Shown here: positions 1 through 8,944 of the stretch, piece by piece
Layout of the letters: the number at the start of each line of letters is the position of its first letter
Numbering within the stretch: the first letter of the stretch is position 1
DNA from: Muribaculaceae bacterium
GTDB lineage: Bacteria > Bacteroidota > Bacteroidia > Bacteroidales > Muribaculaceae
NCBI GenBank assembly: GCA_029071345.1
Contig: JAIEAO010000152.1
Location: forward strand, 1 to 35,927
DNA length: 35,927 nucleotides
Direction of reading: 5' to 3'
Translations under genes and position numbers: made by a program
The notes under the pieces: generated by a model
What the model was told of the DNA's origin: nothing
Seen by the model: the letters and a program-made list of their open reading frames with translations, nothing else
The model's database searches: none

Positions 1-252
1 CTACAAAGATGTGGCATAGCCAAGTGGCAGGCATGGCAGTGGGCAAATACCCGAAAGGGGTACTGGCGCACTGTTCACAGCCCGATACTCAAGCGTGCCA
101 TATCAAATGAGACCTTGAAACGAGCGCACTATCCCACACTTACGGAATACTACGAGAAACTGCATCCGCGTTCAGAACCGCCGTATGCCGAACGGCACGT
201 ACGATGGTGTGAGAGGTCGGTAAACACGAAAGTAGGAGATAAACACCTATGA
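1..252 (+). CDS. Group II intron reverse transcriptase/maturase, C-terminal fragment (5' end outside window)
   Basis: Frame 1 is open from the first base to a TGA at 250-252, giving 83 residues. It is missing from the ORF track because no start codon lies in the window. The residues WQWANTRKGYWRTVHSPIL and the following LTEYYEKLHP resemble the conserved C-terminal end of group II intron-encoded proteins (the WGNSRKGYWRIA-type motif), which aids DNA binding and splicing. The frame runs on through domain V (SEPPYAERHVRWCERSV) and stops inside the domain VI loop, as is common for Bacteroidetes introns of this type. No frameshift is seen in the visible part. Whether the whole enzyme is intact cannot be judged. 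Confidence 0.8.
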   Translation, partial: LQRCGIAKWQAWQWANTRKGYWRTVHSPILKRAISNETLKRAHYPTLTEYYEKLHPRSEPPYAERHVRWCERSVNTKVGDKHL

Positions 253-276
253 TTAGTGTTTACCTCCTACTCGATT
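1..276 (+). mobile_element. 3' end of a group II intron (maturase tail, domains V and VI)
   Basis: The left edge of the window is the last part of a bacterial group II intron. A reading frame typical of intron-encoded maturase C-termini runs from base 1. It is followed by a domain V-like hairpin at about 174-210, in which CCGTATGCC and GGCACGTACG form the arms around a GAAC loop. Domain VI is a long hairpin: AGTAGGAGATAAACAC (231-246) pairs with GTGTTTACCTCCTACT (256-271) with one mismatch. The intron probably ends near CGAT at 272-275; the exact 3' splice site is inferred. The 5' part lies outside the window. It is transcribed convergently with rhaD, whose stop codon is only about 65 bases away. 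Confidence 0.85.
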
Positions 277-339
277 TCGACAGAAAAATGCCAAACCTCT
301 TACTACCTACTTGTATATTGGGATTGGAGGGTATTTGTC

Positions 340-1149
340 TTACTTGGGGAGGTTGAAGACGGTGGAGATTTCCTGCATCTGTTCGGGTGTCATACCGTCA
401 GGAATGAAGCCCATTGCACGGGCATCACGGTATATGATGGCGCTCTTGTTGAGTACATCGACCATGTCGAACGCTTCCATGACATCATCACCGACGGCGA
501 AGACACCGTGCTTCTCCCACATCACTACGTCATAGTTGTCATCGATGGCCTTGATAGTCTCTTCGGCGAGTTCTACCGATGACGGCAGCATATAGGGCAC
601 TATGCCGAGACCGCGCGGACAGAAAGCCTTTGTCTCCGGGATCATGCTCCACAGCAAATGTGAGAGCACGTCTTTTTTCAGGAACATTGGATTATGGCTC
701 ATCGCTACAAGCTGGATAGGGTGAGTGTGAACCGATGCCTTATAGTTCGAGCCTTTACCGATCAGGTAGTTGTGTACGCTCAGATGCGAGGGGAGCTCGG
801 ATGTGGGCTTCACAGGTTCATCGGCTACAATCTCATAATTAGAGCAGTCGTCGCATATTCTGATGATTGAGCCGTTCTCCATCGGTCGGCGGGCGAGGTC
901 ACGCATTCGGCGGTTGGTACCCTTGCAATAGAACCAGCACCCTTTGAGGTTAGGGAGTGTCGCGCCGATCGGCATAGGTTTGGTAATTGCCGGCATGGCG
1001 CGCATTGCGTCGTCGACGTACTCGGTAATATTCACTGTTATATTGCCGCCGTTGCGCTCGGCCCAGCCCTTTTCCCACAGGTAGCCGGCTACCTCGGCGA
1101 CTTTATATACCTCGGCACTTAACGCCGGGCGGTTTTCAAGAATTGACAT
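340..1149 (-). CDS. rhaD: L-rhamnulose-1-phosphate aldolase RhaD
   Basis: This 269-residue class II aldolase cleaves L-rhamnulose-1-phosphate into dihydroxyacetone phosphate and L-lactaldehyde in the cytoplasm. Its length is close to that of the E. coli enzyme (about 274). Visible motifs are NGGN (residues 33-36) for phosphate/substrate contact, the zinc ligands H141 and H143 in HTHPIQL, a third zinc His at 214 in EKHGVFAVG, and a Glu at 118 in the position of the catalytic acid. It is the last gene of the minus-strand rhaBATD cluster, with a 4-base gap after rhaT. L-fuculose-phosphate aldolase (FucA) is a shorter paralogue; the length and the neighbours favour RhaD. Confidence 0.95.
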   Translation of the reverse strand: MSILENRPALSAEVYKVAEVAGYLWEKGWAERNGGNITVNITEYVDDAMRAMPAITKPMPIGATLPNLKGCWFYCKGTNRRMRDLARRPMENGSIIRICDDCSNYEIVADEPVKPTSELPSHLSVHNYLIGKGSNYKASVHTHPIQLVAMSHNPMFLKKDVLSHLLWSMIPETKAFCPRGLGIVPYMLPSSVELAEETIKAIDDNYDVVMWEKHGVFAVGDDVMEAFDMVDVLNKSAIIYRDARAMGFIPDGMTPEQMQEISTVFNLPK

Positions 1150-1153
1150 AACA

Positions 1154-2191
1154 TTATATCAGTTGAGGTAAAAAACATGAGATTATAAGTATCACTATAC
1201 CCGTCAGGAGCGTTATGATTGTGGCGCGTGAGCAACCCTTCCACTCCTTGAGAATGATGCCCCACACATTGGAGAAAACCACGTTAAGGGCCATAAGGAT
1301 ACAGAACGATAGCGTCATGAGAGTGGGGGAACCGGTCAGGAATCCCTTGCCGAGACTCAGCCCGAAGAACTGACTGTACCACAACGCGCCGGCGAGTGCG
1401 CAGAAGAGCAGATTATTGAGCCATACCGAGCCCTTTGCATAATCGCCCCATGAACTATTGCGTGCGTTCTGCACCAGACAGTAGATGACGTTGGTGATGA
1501 AGCCTCCCACGGTGACAAGCAGTGTGGCCGGTAATGTACGGTAGATTGCCGGTGTGAGTTCACCGAAGTTTATGTCAGCACCAAATTCGAGTCCGACATT
1601 GAAACAACCGCTCATGAAGCCGGCCAGTAGTGCTATCGCCAGACCTTTCGGGAAGTTGAAATCCTTTACAGCCTCCTTCTTCTGCTCCTCGGTGAGCATC
1701 GATGATTTCATCGAACCGGCTATGCCTATCACTGCAATACCGATCAGAGTAACAACCACGCCGATTATTACCGAAGCGGTTAACGCCGATAGGGGATCAA
1801 GTTCGGGGAAGAAGATGTTGAGCAGTACCGGGCCCATGACCGTACCGAGTGCCGCACAGGTGCCGAGAGCGATTGACTGGCCGAGCGCCACGCCGAGATA
1901 ACGCATTGAGAGACCGAATGTGAGGCCTCCTATGCCCCACAGTACCCCGAACAGCATCGTCATCCACAGGTTGAAGGGATTGCACTCTGCGAACAGTTCC
2001 CAAAGGGTGTGACCTGCGGGAACAGCAAGCATAGCGCCTATGAGCGGGAACACGAGCCACGCGAACACACCCTGCACGATCCAGTAAGTCTCCCAGCTCC
2101 AGGACTTGACCTTATTGATAGGCACGTAGCTACTCGACTGGCAGAACGCACCTATAGCTATGATTAGCAAACCGATAAGAGCTTCCATCAA
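1154..2191 (-). CDS. rhaT: L-rhamnose/H+ symporter RhaT
   Basis: This is a 345-residue inner-membrane protein made almost entirely of hydrophobic segments, consistent with the ten-helix RhaT family of the drug/metabolite transporter superfamily (E. coli RhaT has 344 residues). It imports L-rhamnose with a proton. The N-terminus (GLLIIAIGAFCQSSSYVPI) and the segment WSWETYWIVQGVFAW are characteristic. A charged cytoplasmic loop (MLTEEQKKEAVKDF) splits the helices in the middle. The start codon overlaps the end of rhaA by four bases, so the two are probably translationally coupled. Its presence means that free rhamnose released in the periplasm can be taken up. Confidence 0.95.
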   Translation of the reverse strand: MMEALIGLLIIAIGAFCQSSSYVPINKVKSWSWETYWIVQGVFAWLVFPLIGAMLAVPAGHTLWELFAECNPFNLWMTMLFGVLWGIGGLTFGLSMRYLGVALGQSIALGTCAALGTVMGPVLLNIFFPELDPLSALTASVIIGVVVTLIGIAVIGIAGSMKSSMLTEEQKKEAVKDFNFPKGLAIALLAGFMSGCFNVGLEFGADINFGELTPAIYRTLPATLLVTVGGFITNVIYCLVQNARNSSWGDYAKGSVWLNNLLFCALAGALWYSQFFGLSLGKGFLTGSPTLMTLSFCILMALNVVFSNVWGIILKEWKGCSRATIITLLTGIVILIISCFLPQLI

Positions 2192-3438
2192 CGCTTAGAA
2201 GTTACCTCGGTTTCATACTTCTCCACCTCGGCTATGAAATCTGCTCCGGCGGGAACGTTATTGCGCAGGCAGAACATATTCCATACGTCGCCGAACGGCA
2301 TCGCCTTCGCCTCTTCCATAAGGGCAAGTTTCTGGAAGTTGCGGTTGGAGAGTTCGAGTTCGCTGAGTTTCGCCACAGGCTCCAGCAGACCGCGAAGAAT
2401 AGACTTCTGAGTGGCACGTGCACCAACTACATACGCACCGATACGGTTGATTGAGGCATCGAAATAATCGAGACCGATGTGTACGCGGTCGAGAGCGTTG
2501 CAGCGTGTGATCTCCATGCAAAGTTCCAGTGTAGAGTCATCCATAATAGTAACATGGTCGCTGTCCCAACGGATGGGACGTGAAACATGGAGCATGATCT
2601 CGGGGCAGAACAGAAGCACCGATGCGACCTTATCGCCAACAACCTCTGTGGGATGGAAATGGCCGGTGTCGAGAGTGACAATCTTATTGTTCTTCGCGCA
2701 GTAACCGAGATAGAAATCATTGCTTCCCACCGTGAAAGCCTCAAGACCGATGCCGAATACTTTCGACTCCAGACAGTCTTTCATGTGATGGTACTCGGTT
2801 TTGTAAATCTCATCGAGAGAATCCTTCAGAATTGAACGGTAGAGCATACGGTTTACCGTCATCTCCTTCTGACCGTCGTGGACCCAAAGGTTCATTATGC
2901 ACTGGTCGTCGAGCTGACGGCCCATTTCGTCAGCGATGGCACGGCAACGCTTTGTGTGCTCGATCCAGAAATCGCGTATCCCTTTGTCGGGGTTACTCAA
3001 TGACAAATCTCCCGACTTCGGATGAGAGAACGAGGTCGAGTTGAAGTCGAGTGTCAGGCCATTGGCTTTGGCCCAATCTATCCATCCCTGGAAATGCTTG
3101 ATGCTGACCTCGTCGCGATCAATCTTTTCATTGTCGAACTCACCATAAATCTCGTGAAGATTGATACGGTGGCTGCCTCCGAGCATAGAGCAGACCTTGA
3201 GCAGGTCGGCACGCACCTCGTCGATGTTGCGGGCTTTGCCTGGATAATTACCTGTAGCCTGAATACCTCCCGACAGGCTGTCGGTCGATTCAAATCCGGT
3301 TACGTCGTCGGTTTGCCAGCAATGAAGCGAGAGCTGTACTTTCTGTAATGTGTCAAGGGCTTTATCTGTGTCAATATCAAGTTCTGCATAGCGTTGACGG
3401 GCTATCTCGTAAGACTGTTCGATTTGTTTTGCATTCAT
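2188..3438 (-). CDS. rhaA: L-rhamnose isomerase RhaA
   Basis: This 416-residue cytoplasmic isomerase converts L-rhamnose to L-rhamnulose and depends on divalent metals (E. coli RhaA has about 419 residues). The metal-site segment LDTGHFHPTE (residues 256-265) and the acidic WDSDHV segment (291-296) fit the family's His/Asp ligands. The block around residues 133-160 (FNSTSFSHPKSGDLSLSNPD) is also characteristic. Both ends overlap neighbouring genes by four bases (rhaB upstream, rhaT downstream), so the operon is tightly packed. Confidence 0.96.
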   Translation of the reverse strand: MNAKQIEQSYEIARQRYAELDIDTDKALDTLQKVQLSLHCWQTDDVTGFESTDSLSGGIQATGNYPGKARNIDEVRADLLKVCSMLGGSHRINLHEIYGEFDNEKIDRDEVSIKHFQGWIDWAKANGLTLDFNSTSFSHPKSGDLSLSNPDKGIRDFWIEHTKRCRAIADEMGRQLDDQCIMNLWVHDGQKEMTVNRMLYRSILKDSLDEIYKTEYHHMKDCLESKVFGIGLEAFTVGSNDFYLGYCAKNNKIVTLDTGHFHPTEVVGDKVASVLLFCPEIMLHVSRPIRWDSDHVTIMDDSTLELCMEITRCNALDRVHIGLDYFDASINRIGAYVVGARATQKSILRGLLEPVAKLSELELSNRNFQKLALMEEAKAMPFGDVWNMFCLRNNVPAGADFIAEVEKYETEVTSKR

Positions 3439-4916
3439 GATTGTGAAGTTATTGTTAGGTATTTGTTATATGCTGAGCCTCTATCGGAATTGGGTGAGGG
3501 AATGAATGTTTTCAGTTGATTAGACTCGCGTATTATCTTGCGCATCTCTCCGAGCGAACTGACCTCTCCGGCTGCCCGAGCCTGGACCATGATGTTTCCG
3601 GCAGCGGTACATTCCACAGGACCTGCCACAACCTCAACACCGAGTGCATCGGCAGTCATAGAGTTCAGGAAGTCGTTCTGCGATCCTCCGCCGATTACAT
3701 GCAGCCTATTGATGGCGAACGGTGCGAAACTCTCCAACAGTTCAAACACCTGACGATATCGCAGTGCGAGGCTCTCGTAGATGCAGCGCGTGAACTGCCC
3801 CGGAGTCTCCGGCACGGGTTGCCCGGTGCGGATGCAGTAGTCGGTGATGGCTGCGGTCATGCTTGCAGGATTAGCAAACACCGCGTCATCGGGGAAAATG
3901 AGGGAGCGAAGCGGTTCTGCTTCCTGTGCCATATCTACGAGCTTGGAGTATGATGTTTCGAGACCTTCGTTTGCCCACTCTTCTCGACAGCGTTCAAGGA
4001 GCCACATACCGCAGATGTTTTTCAAGAAACGAATCGTGCCCTCAATGCCACCCTCGTGGGTGAAATTCTCGGCTGCAGAGCGGTTGTTGATAATTGGGGT
4101 GTCGATCTCTATGCCCATCAGGCTCCATGTGCCCGAACTGAGGTAAGCGAAGCCATCGCGTTCGTCACTCGCAGGCACAGCGGCGACAGCCGATGCTGTG
4201 TCATGACCGGCGACCGCTACCACCGGCACCGGCCCGAGACCCGTAAGCTGCTGCACCTCGGGCGTAAGAGCACCGATTAACTCACCGGGCATCACCTCTC
4301 GACCAAAATTCTCTTTAGCAATTCCGACCGAAGCAAGGATTTTCTCGTCCAAACGTCGTGTCGAGGCGTTGACCATCTGAGAGGTCGAGGCCATCGTGTA
4401 CTCCGTCACCATCTCGCCTGTTAGCAGATAACTCAAGGCGTCGGGGAGAAAGAGGATCTTTTCGGCAACATCAAGTGCTGACGCCTCGGCACGTCTCATG
4501 GCTGAAAGCTGGAATAGCGAATTGAACGGCATTACCTGAATACCTGTGAGTGAGTAAACCTCATCGGCCGGCAGTCTGTCGGCAAAATAGCGTGCCGGTT
4601 CACCATCGGTATGGGTGTCGCGATAGCTGCGAGGCGTTCCGATAATGTGACCATCGCGACCAATCGTCACGAAATCCACGCCCCATGTGTCGATACCGAT
4701 TGATGTTAGTTCTACTTTACGTTCGGCTGCAGCTCGCAACCCGCGCAGAACCTCGTCATACAGATTCCATATATTCCAGTAGCACCGGCCACCGTGACGT
4801 ACGATACGGTTTGGGAAACGCGTCAGCTCCTCGAGAGTAAGCCGTCCATCGGCAAGTGTTCCGAGAATGGTGCGACCCGAAGTCGCCCCCAAGTCTATGG
4901 CAAGAAAATATGACAT
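3435..4916 (-). CDS. rhaB: Rhamnulokinase RhaB
   Basis: This 493-residue FGGY-family carbohydrate kinase phosphorylates L-rhamnulose at O1 with ATP. The N-terminal phosphate-binding motif is IDLGATSGR (7-15). The catalytic base is D239 in AGHDTASAV. The C-terminal lobe carries the GGGSQNDFLNSMTADALG block that contacts the nucleotide. The length matches E. coli RhaB (489). It is first in the rhaBATD order also known from Bacteroides rhamnose clusters. A housekeeping-type promoter candidate lies just upstream, but only 57 bases separate it from the GH3 gene on the same strand, so readthrough from the PUL operon is also possible. Xylulokinase-like paralogues are less likely given the context. 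Confidence 0.95.
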   Translation of the reverse strand: MSYFLAIDLGATSGRTILGTLADGRLTLEELTRFPNRIVRHGGRCYWNIWNLYDEVLRGLRAAAERKVELTSIGIDTWGVDFVTIGRDGHIIGTPRSYRDTHTDGEPARYFADRLPADEVYSLTGIQVMPFNSLFQLSAMRRAEASALDVAEKILFLPDALSYLLTGEMVTEYTMASTSQMVNASTRRLDEKILASVGIAKENFGREVMPGELIGALTPEVQQLTGLGPVPVVAVAGHDTASAVAAVPASDERDGFAYLSSGTWSLMGIEIDTPIINNRSAAENFTHEGGIEGTIRFLKNICGMWLLERCREEWANEGLETSYSKLVDMAQEAEPLRSLIFPDDAVFANPASMTAAITDYCIRTGQPVPETPGQFTRCIYESLALRYRQVFELLESFAPFAINRLHVIGGGSQNDFLNSMTADALGVEVVAGPVECTAAGNIMVQARAAGEVSSLGEMRKIIRESNQLKTFIPSPNSDRGSAYNKYLTITSQS

Positions 4917-4945
4917 TAGTATTATTTATTGATGGGTCCTATACA

Positions 4946-4978
4946 CTAATATATTGTGGAAGAGAAATATCAATCAAA
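4946..4978 (-). promoter_or_regulatory. Candidate housekeeping (sigma-ABfr) promoter for rhaBATD
   Basis: On the minus strand TTTG (4978-4975) is followed after 21 bases by TATATTAG (4953-4946). The second block differs by one base from the Bacteroidetes -7 consensus TANNTTTG, and the spacing fits the -33/-7 rule. It overlaps the last codons of the upstream GH3 gene and would start transcription about 25 bases before rhaB. A separate promoter would let the rhamnose genes work independently of the PUL. Confidence 0.4.
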
Positions 4979-7316
4979 ATTGATGTAGACGTTCAAATTC
5001 TTGCGACGGTTTGAGAATCCTTTTTACAGGCCAGTATGACTTATCCACTTCAAATTGAGTCGAATCTTTTATATCCCGGCTTGAGGAACCGACATAAAGG
5101 GTATAAGTGCCACCGGTAGTGGACCATGCTGATCTTTCTTCATCGAAAAAAGAGACATCGCAGGGCGTAAATGAGAATGTGAGAGTTTCCGACTCGCCCG
5201 GTGATAGTGTGCGGGTTTTTGCATAGGCAAGCAGCTCTTTGGCAGGTCGTTCAGGTCCGGCAGGAGCACTATAATATAGTTGAGCTATTTCTTTGCCCTG
5301 TTGTTTTCCTATGTTACGGATAGTTACAGTTGCCTTAAATTTATCTCCGTCTTTGGAAATGTTGAAATCGGAATATTCAAAATCGGTATATGATATGCCA
5401 TAACCGAAAGGATAGGATACATCTATATCGAAAGAATCAAAATAACGGTAACCTACATAAATATCTTCCTCATACATCGTGTAGTCAATGTTCTTCTTAT
5501 CACGAATATGTTTTAGAGTATTTGCGCCAAAAATTATCCCTCCGTCTACATCAACCGGGAAATTTTTGTTTGACGCATGATCCGCATAGTCGATTGGGAA
5601 GGTCATTGGTAATTTGCCGCTCGGAAACGCATAACCAAGCAAAACATCGGCAGTGCTGTTGCCACATTCTTGTCCACTCTGCCATGCACACAATATTGCA
5701 TCCGGTTTATCTTTCCATCTTGCAGTCTCGATAACTCCGCCCGTATTCAACACTACAATAACCGGCTTTCCCTTGCTGTGAAACGCATCACAGACCTGTG
5801 TCAGCATCGTATCGATTACGGGATCAAGATAAAAGCTTGCCGACGAACGGTCAGAAAATTCACCGGCTCCAAAGCCCACAGTGATTATTGCCGCATCATC
5901 TGTCTCGGCTGAATTCAGAATGTCGTCGAGCGGTATGTTAAGTTCCTTAGGGCGTTGTCTTACTGCCATCCAAAAGGTCGTATCCTCGCGGGCGAGGCGA
6001 TCGTATTCGTTGTTTATGAATTGATTATACTTTGCGGCAAGTATCGGATTCATTATTAATCCATGATTTGCCAACCCGTCACTGAGATTAACCTTATAAG
6101 CACGGTTTACGTCTCCCGAGCCGGTACCTCCGGCTATCATATCGTATGAGTTATTGCCAAATAAGGCAACAGATTTAATATTCGGTCTCAATGGTAAAAT
6201 TGAGTTTTCGTTCTTTAACAGCACCATTCCTTCAGGAGCTGCGCTTCTGCATAATCGGGCGTTGGCTTCAATATCGGGGTTGTTTGAAAACTTATACTTA
6301 TTAAACCTCGGTGTCCGCACAATCAGTCTAAGAACACGGGCAATATTTCGGTCAATTACTTTCTCGTCAAGAGTGCCGTTCTTAAGCGCTGTCAGAATAT
6401 CATTATACTCCCTCTCATATCCCGGTTGAAGCAATTCGTTGCCGGCATTCATTTGCGCCACAGCATCTGTTCCTCCAAACCAATCAGAGACCACCACCCC
6501 GTCAAATCCCCATTCCTTTCTCAATAAAGAGTCGAGAAGTTCAGGATTCTCTGAAGTGTACGGTCCATTGAGGTAATTATAAGATGACATTACCGTCCAG
6601 GGCTTTGCTTCTCTGATTGCGTATTCAAATCCCTTGAGATATATTTCTCTTAAAGCACGTTGCGATACAATAGATTCATTTGCCTTTCGGTTAGTCTCTT
6701 GATTATTAGCCGCAAGATGCTTCACACAAGCACCTACACCCATACTCTGGATACCCGATGTGTATGCTGCGGCTATATGTCCGCTTAAAACCGGGTCTTC
6801 AGAGTAATACTCATAGTTGCGACCGCAAAGGGGGTGACGCTGTATATTCATTGCAGGCGCAAGCATTATGTCTACACCATACTCCAGAGCCTCATTACCG
6901 ATTGCTTTACCGATATCAACGATCAGGCTATCATTCCACGTTGCTCCCAATAGTGTTCCCATCGGGAAATGGGTGCAGGAATATGTTGCCGAATCCTTTT
7001 CCCTTAACCGGTCGATTCTTACTCCGGCAGGTCCATCGGCAAAAACTATTGCAGGGATACCGAGCCGAGGAATGGGGCGAGTGGTGCCTGCGGCGCCGGG
7101 CACTATATTTTTTGTGTGGCCGATGACCCCGTTCCCCTGATCGTATTCATCGCTCATGCCCACTCCGATTAGAAATCCGGCTTTCTCTTCGAGCGTCATT
7201 GCTGCTACTACTTCATCTATTGGAGAAACCCCGAGGCGTGGAAGTGCAGCCTCGGCATAGGTATACGAACACCCAGTCATAGCAAGAATCGCTATGACAC
7301 ATTTAATTTTTATCAT
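4974..7316 (-). CDS. Family GH3 glycosidase lipoprotein (beta-glucosidase type)
   Basis: This is a 780-residue family GH3 exo-glycosidase. The N-terminus has a lipoprotein signal (AILAMTGC, Cys16), placing it in the periplasm or an outer-membrane leaflet. The TIM-barrel domain covers roughly residues 35-335, with the nucleophile D278 in VVVSDWFGG and substrate-binding KHLAANNQE (199-207). The second domain (about 360-630) holds E486 in GAGEFSDR, the probable acid/base. A fibronectin-III-like domain closes the protein (about 670-760). The family removes terminal beta-linked sugars, most often glucose or xylose; the precise specificity is open. It lies 12 bases after fecR and is probably the last PUL gene of the sigma-factor operon. 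Confidence 0.9.
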   Translation of the reverse strand: MIKIKCVIAILAMTGCSYTYAEAALPRLGVSPIDEVVAAMTLEEKAGFLIGVGMSDEYDQGNGVIGHTKNIVPGAAGTTRPIPRLGIPAIVFADGPAGVRIDRLREKDSATYSCTHFPMGTLLGATWNDSLIVDIGKAIGNEALEYGVDIMLAPAMNIQRHPLCGRNYEYYSEDPVLSGHIAAAYTSGIQSMGVGACVKHLAANNQETNRKANESIVSQRALREIYLKGFEYAIREAKPWTVMSSYNYLNGPYTSENPELLDSLLRKEWGFDGVVVSDWFGGTDAVAQMNAGNELLQPGYEREYNDILTALKNGTLDEKVIDRNIARVLRLIVRTPRFNKYKFSNNPDIEANARLCRSAAPEGMVLLKNENSILPLRPNIKSVALFGNNSYDMIAGGTGSGDVNRAYKVNLSDGLANHGLIMNPILAAKYNQFINNEYDRLAREDTTFWMAVRQRPKELNIPLDDILNSAETDDAAIITVGFGAGEFSDRSSASFYLDPVIDTMLTQVCDAFHSKGKPVIVVLNTGGVIETARWKDKPDAILCAWQSGQECGNSTADVLLGYAFPSGKLPMTFPIDYADHASNKNFPVDVDGGIIFGANTLKHIRDKKNIDYTMYEEDIYVGYRYFDSFDIDVSYPFGYGISYTDFEYSDFNISKDGDKFKATVTIRNIGKQQGKEIAQLYYSAPAGPERPAKELLAYAKTRTLSPGESETLTFSFTPCDVSFFDEERSAWSTTGGTYTLYVGSSSRDIKDSTQFEVDKSYWPVKRILKPSQEFERLHQF

Positions 7317-7328
7317 AATTAATATTGC

Positions 7329-8351
7329 TTAAGATCGGGGCTTTACGTGGATTACATTTTTATTATCCGATGATTCATCACTTTCTGACGATATATATTC
7401 AAGAGATGTAGATTTCTTTATAAGTTGCATAATCTGTTCAAGTGAAGCATCGTCAAAAGTGGCATAAAAGAGTACATTCTGTAATTTTGGATCAACCTTA
7501 AATGTCATGCCGTAAATCTGTCCGAGACGTTTATAGACGTTACAGAGTGGTTCGTTCTTAAAAGCCAGACAACCATGACGCCACAATGTATTTTTCTCAG
7601 TGTTGCCAAGATATAAGCGGCCACACTTGATATTTTCATTGTAAACTATCATCTGTCCGGGGTTGAGAACTGACTGTGACAGACTATCGGTTACCAATAT
7701 AGATCCGTCGTTAAGCGTAACCGTTGTAAGTGAATCAGTTGGATAAGAACAAACGTTAAATTCCGTACCGATAGCTTCAACCGACAAGTTTCGTGTGTAG
7801 ACCACAAACGGGTGAGTGGCATCATGAGCCACATTGAAGAAAACCTCTCCTTTAAGATCTACTATCCTACGACCATCGGGTCTATCCTGACTATAGGTTA
7901 GCGAACTGCCACCGTTGAGCCATACTTCAGTGCTGTCCGGAAGAAAGGTGTGGACGCGAGTTCCATGAATTGCAATAATCTCTTGAGATACAGGTATAAA
8001 ATGTGATTCGCCGGAGGAAGATTTTTTTAAGAGAAACCCCAATGCTATGATCAATGGAATAAATAAAATGGCTGATGCTTTCTGAAAATAACGAGCGGAT
8101 TTGTAGAAAAAGTTGCGGTAGCGTAATCTTTTTATATTACCAATGACTTTTTCATAATGCGAAGATATATCCACCTCTGAATACTCCTCCGGATTTTCAG
8201 TCACTTCCCAAATTTTCTTCATAACAAGGAAATGCTCGGCAAATTCATCTGAAGAATTGATCAGATTTATAAGCGTGCTTTCTTCTTCAGAGGTTATCTC
8301 TCCGGCGAGATAACGAACAATTAAATCATCGTATAATTCAAAATGCCCCAT
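7329..8351 (-). CDS. FecR-family anti-sigma factor
   Basis: This 340-residue FecR-type regulator has a cytoplasmic N-terminal part (1-85), one membrane helix (about 92-108, SAILFIPLIIALGFLL), a periplasmic FecR domain (about 125-230, with LPDSTEVWLNGGSSLTY and VEAIGTEFNV) and a C-terminal DUF4974-like segment (about 255-325) with the typical FKNEPLCNVYKRLGQIYGM. In this family the C-terminal part contacts the STN domain of a SusC/FecA-type transporter and the N-terminus holds the partner sigma factor. It is encoded 10 bases downstream of the ECF sigma gene. The STN-bearing SusC encoded at 14793 is the natural partner. Confidence 0.93.
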   Translation of the reverse strand: MGHFELYDDLIVRYLAGEITSEEESTLINLINSSDEFAEHFLVMKKIWEVTENPEEYSEVDISSHYEKVIGNIKRLRYRNFFYKSARYFQKASAILFIPLIIALGFLLKKSSSGESHFIPVSQEIIAIHGTRVHTFLPDSTEVWLNGGSSLTYSQDRPDGRRIVDLKGEVFFNVAHDATHPFVVYTRNLSVEAIGTEFNVCSYPTDSLTTVTLNDGSILVTDSLSQSVLNPGQMIVYNENIKCGRLYLGNTEKNTLWRHGCLAFKNEPLCNVYKRLGQIYGMTFKVDPKLQNVLFYATFDDASLEQIMQLIKKSTSLEYISSESDESSDNKNVIHVKPRS

Positions 8352-8361
8352 AAACTCTTTA

Positions 8362-8928
8362 TTATTTTGATAAAAATGGAAAAAGTTTTGCTAATTCGGA
8401 TCTAAGTTCACGCACAATTTTTGTTACCCGAACTTCGACAGTGCGTCGTGAAACATGCATAATCTCAGCGATTTCATCATATTTCATGTGATCCCACCGA
8501 CTCATTTTAAAGGCTTTGACAGCATCAGTATCCAAGTTGTCAAGAGTGACCTTTATTATCTGCTCTAATTCGTTATAAAGCACTAATTTTTCAGCAGAAT
8601 CCAGTTCCTCTTTAATAGAGGCCAATGCATTTGCGATATGAGACTCCACTATCTTCTTGTGCTTTATAGCATCCAGACAGTCGTGACGAACACTTCTCAG
8701 AAGCCATCCTTTCAGGGAAGTCACTTTAATCCGGCGACGCTGTTCCCATAAATCGACAAATATACCTTGAACAATATCCTCCGCTTCCGACCGTTCGGCT
8801 ATCCATGAATTGCAATAGAGCACCAAACTATAGTAATACTTTGAAAAGATTGCATTGAAAGCTTTATGATCACTTTCGCGCAATCTTTCCAAAAGAATAT
8901 CGTCAGTCAGGGCGGAATACTCTTTCAT
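8362..8928 (-). CDS. ECF-type RNA polymerase sigma factor (Bacteroidetes FecI-like)
   Basis: This 188-residue sigma-70 of the extracytoplasmic-function class has a region 2 at roughly residues 15-85 (LRESDHKAFNAIFSKYYYSL, then EAEDIVQGIFVDLWEQR). Region 4 has a helix-turn-helix around 145-175 (MKYDEIAEIMHVSRRTVEVR). Length and motifs match the expanded Bacteroides family that pairs with FecR proteins in host-glycan and exopolysaccharide PULs. It lies 16 bases after the second fimbrillin gene and 10 bases before fecR. I infer that it reads the four GATGTGTG-N12-AATCGCC sites, one of which heads its own operon, giving positive autoregulation. Confidence 0.95.
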   Translation of the reverse strand: MKEYSALTDDILLERLRESDHKAFNAIFSKYYYSLVLYCNSWIAERSEAEDIVQGIFVDLWEQRRRIKVTSLKGWLLRSVRHDCLDAIKHKKIVESHIANALASIKEELDSAEKLVLYNELEQIIKVTLDNLDTDAVKAFKMSRWDHMKYDEIAEIMHVSRRTVEVRVTKIVRELRSELAKLFPFLSK

Positions 8929-8944
8929 TGTTTATCGGCAGGTG

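Noticed and set aside
256-582. ORF of 108 residues on the plus strand near the intron end
   Set aside because: It lies antisense to rhaD for most of its length and begins inside domain VI of the intron. No recognisable protein features.
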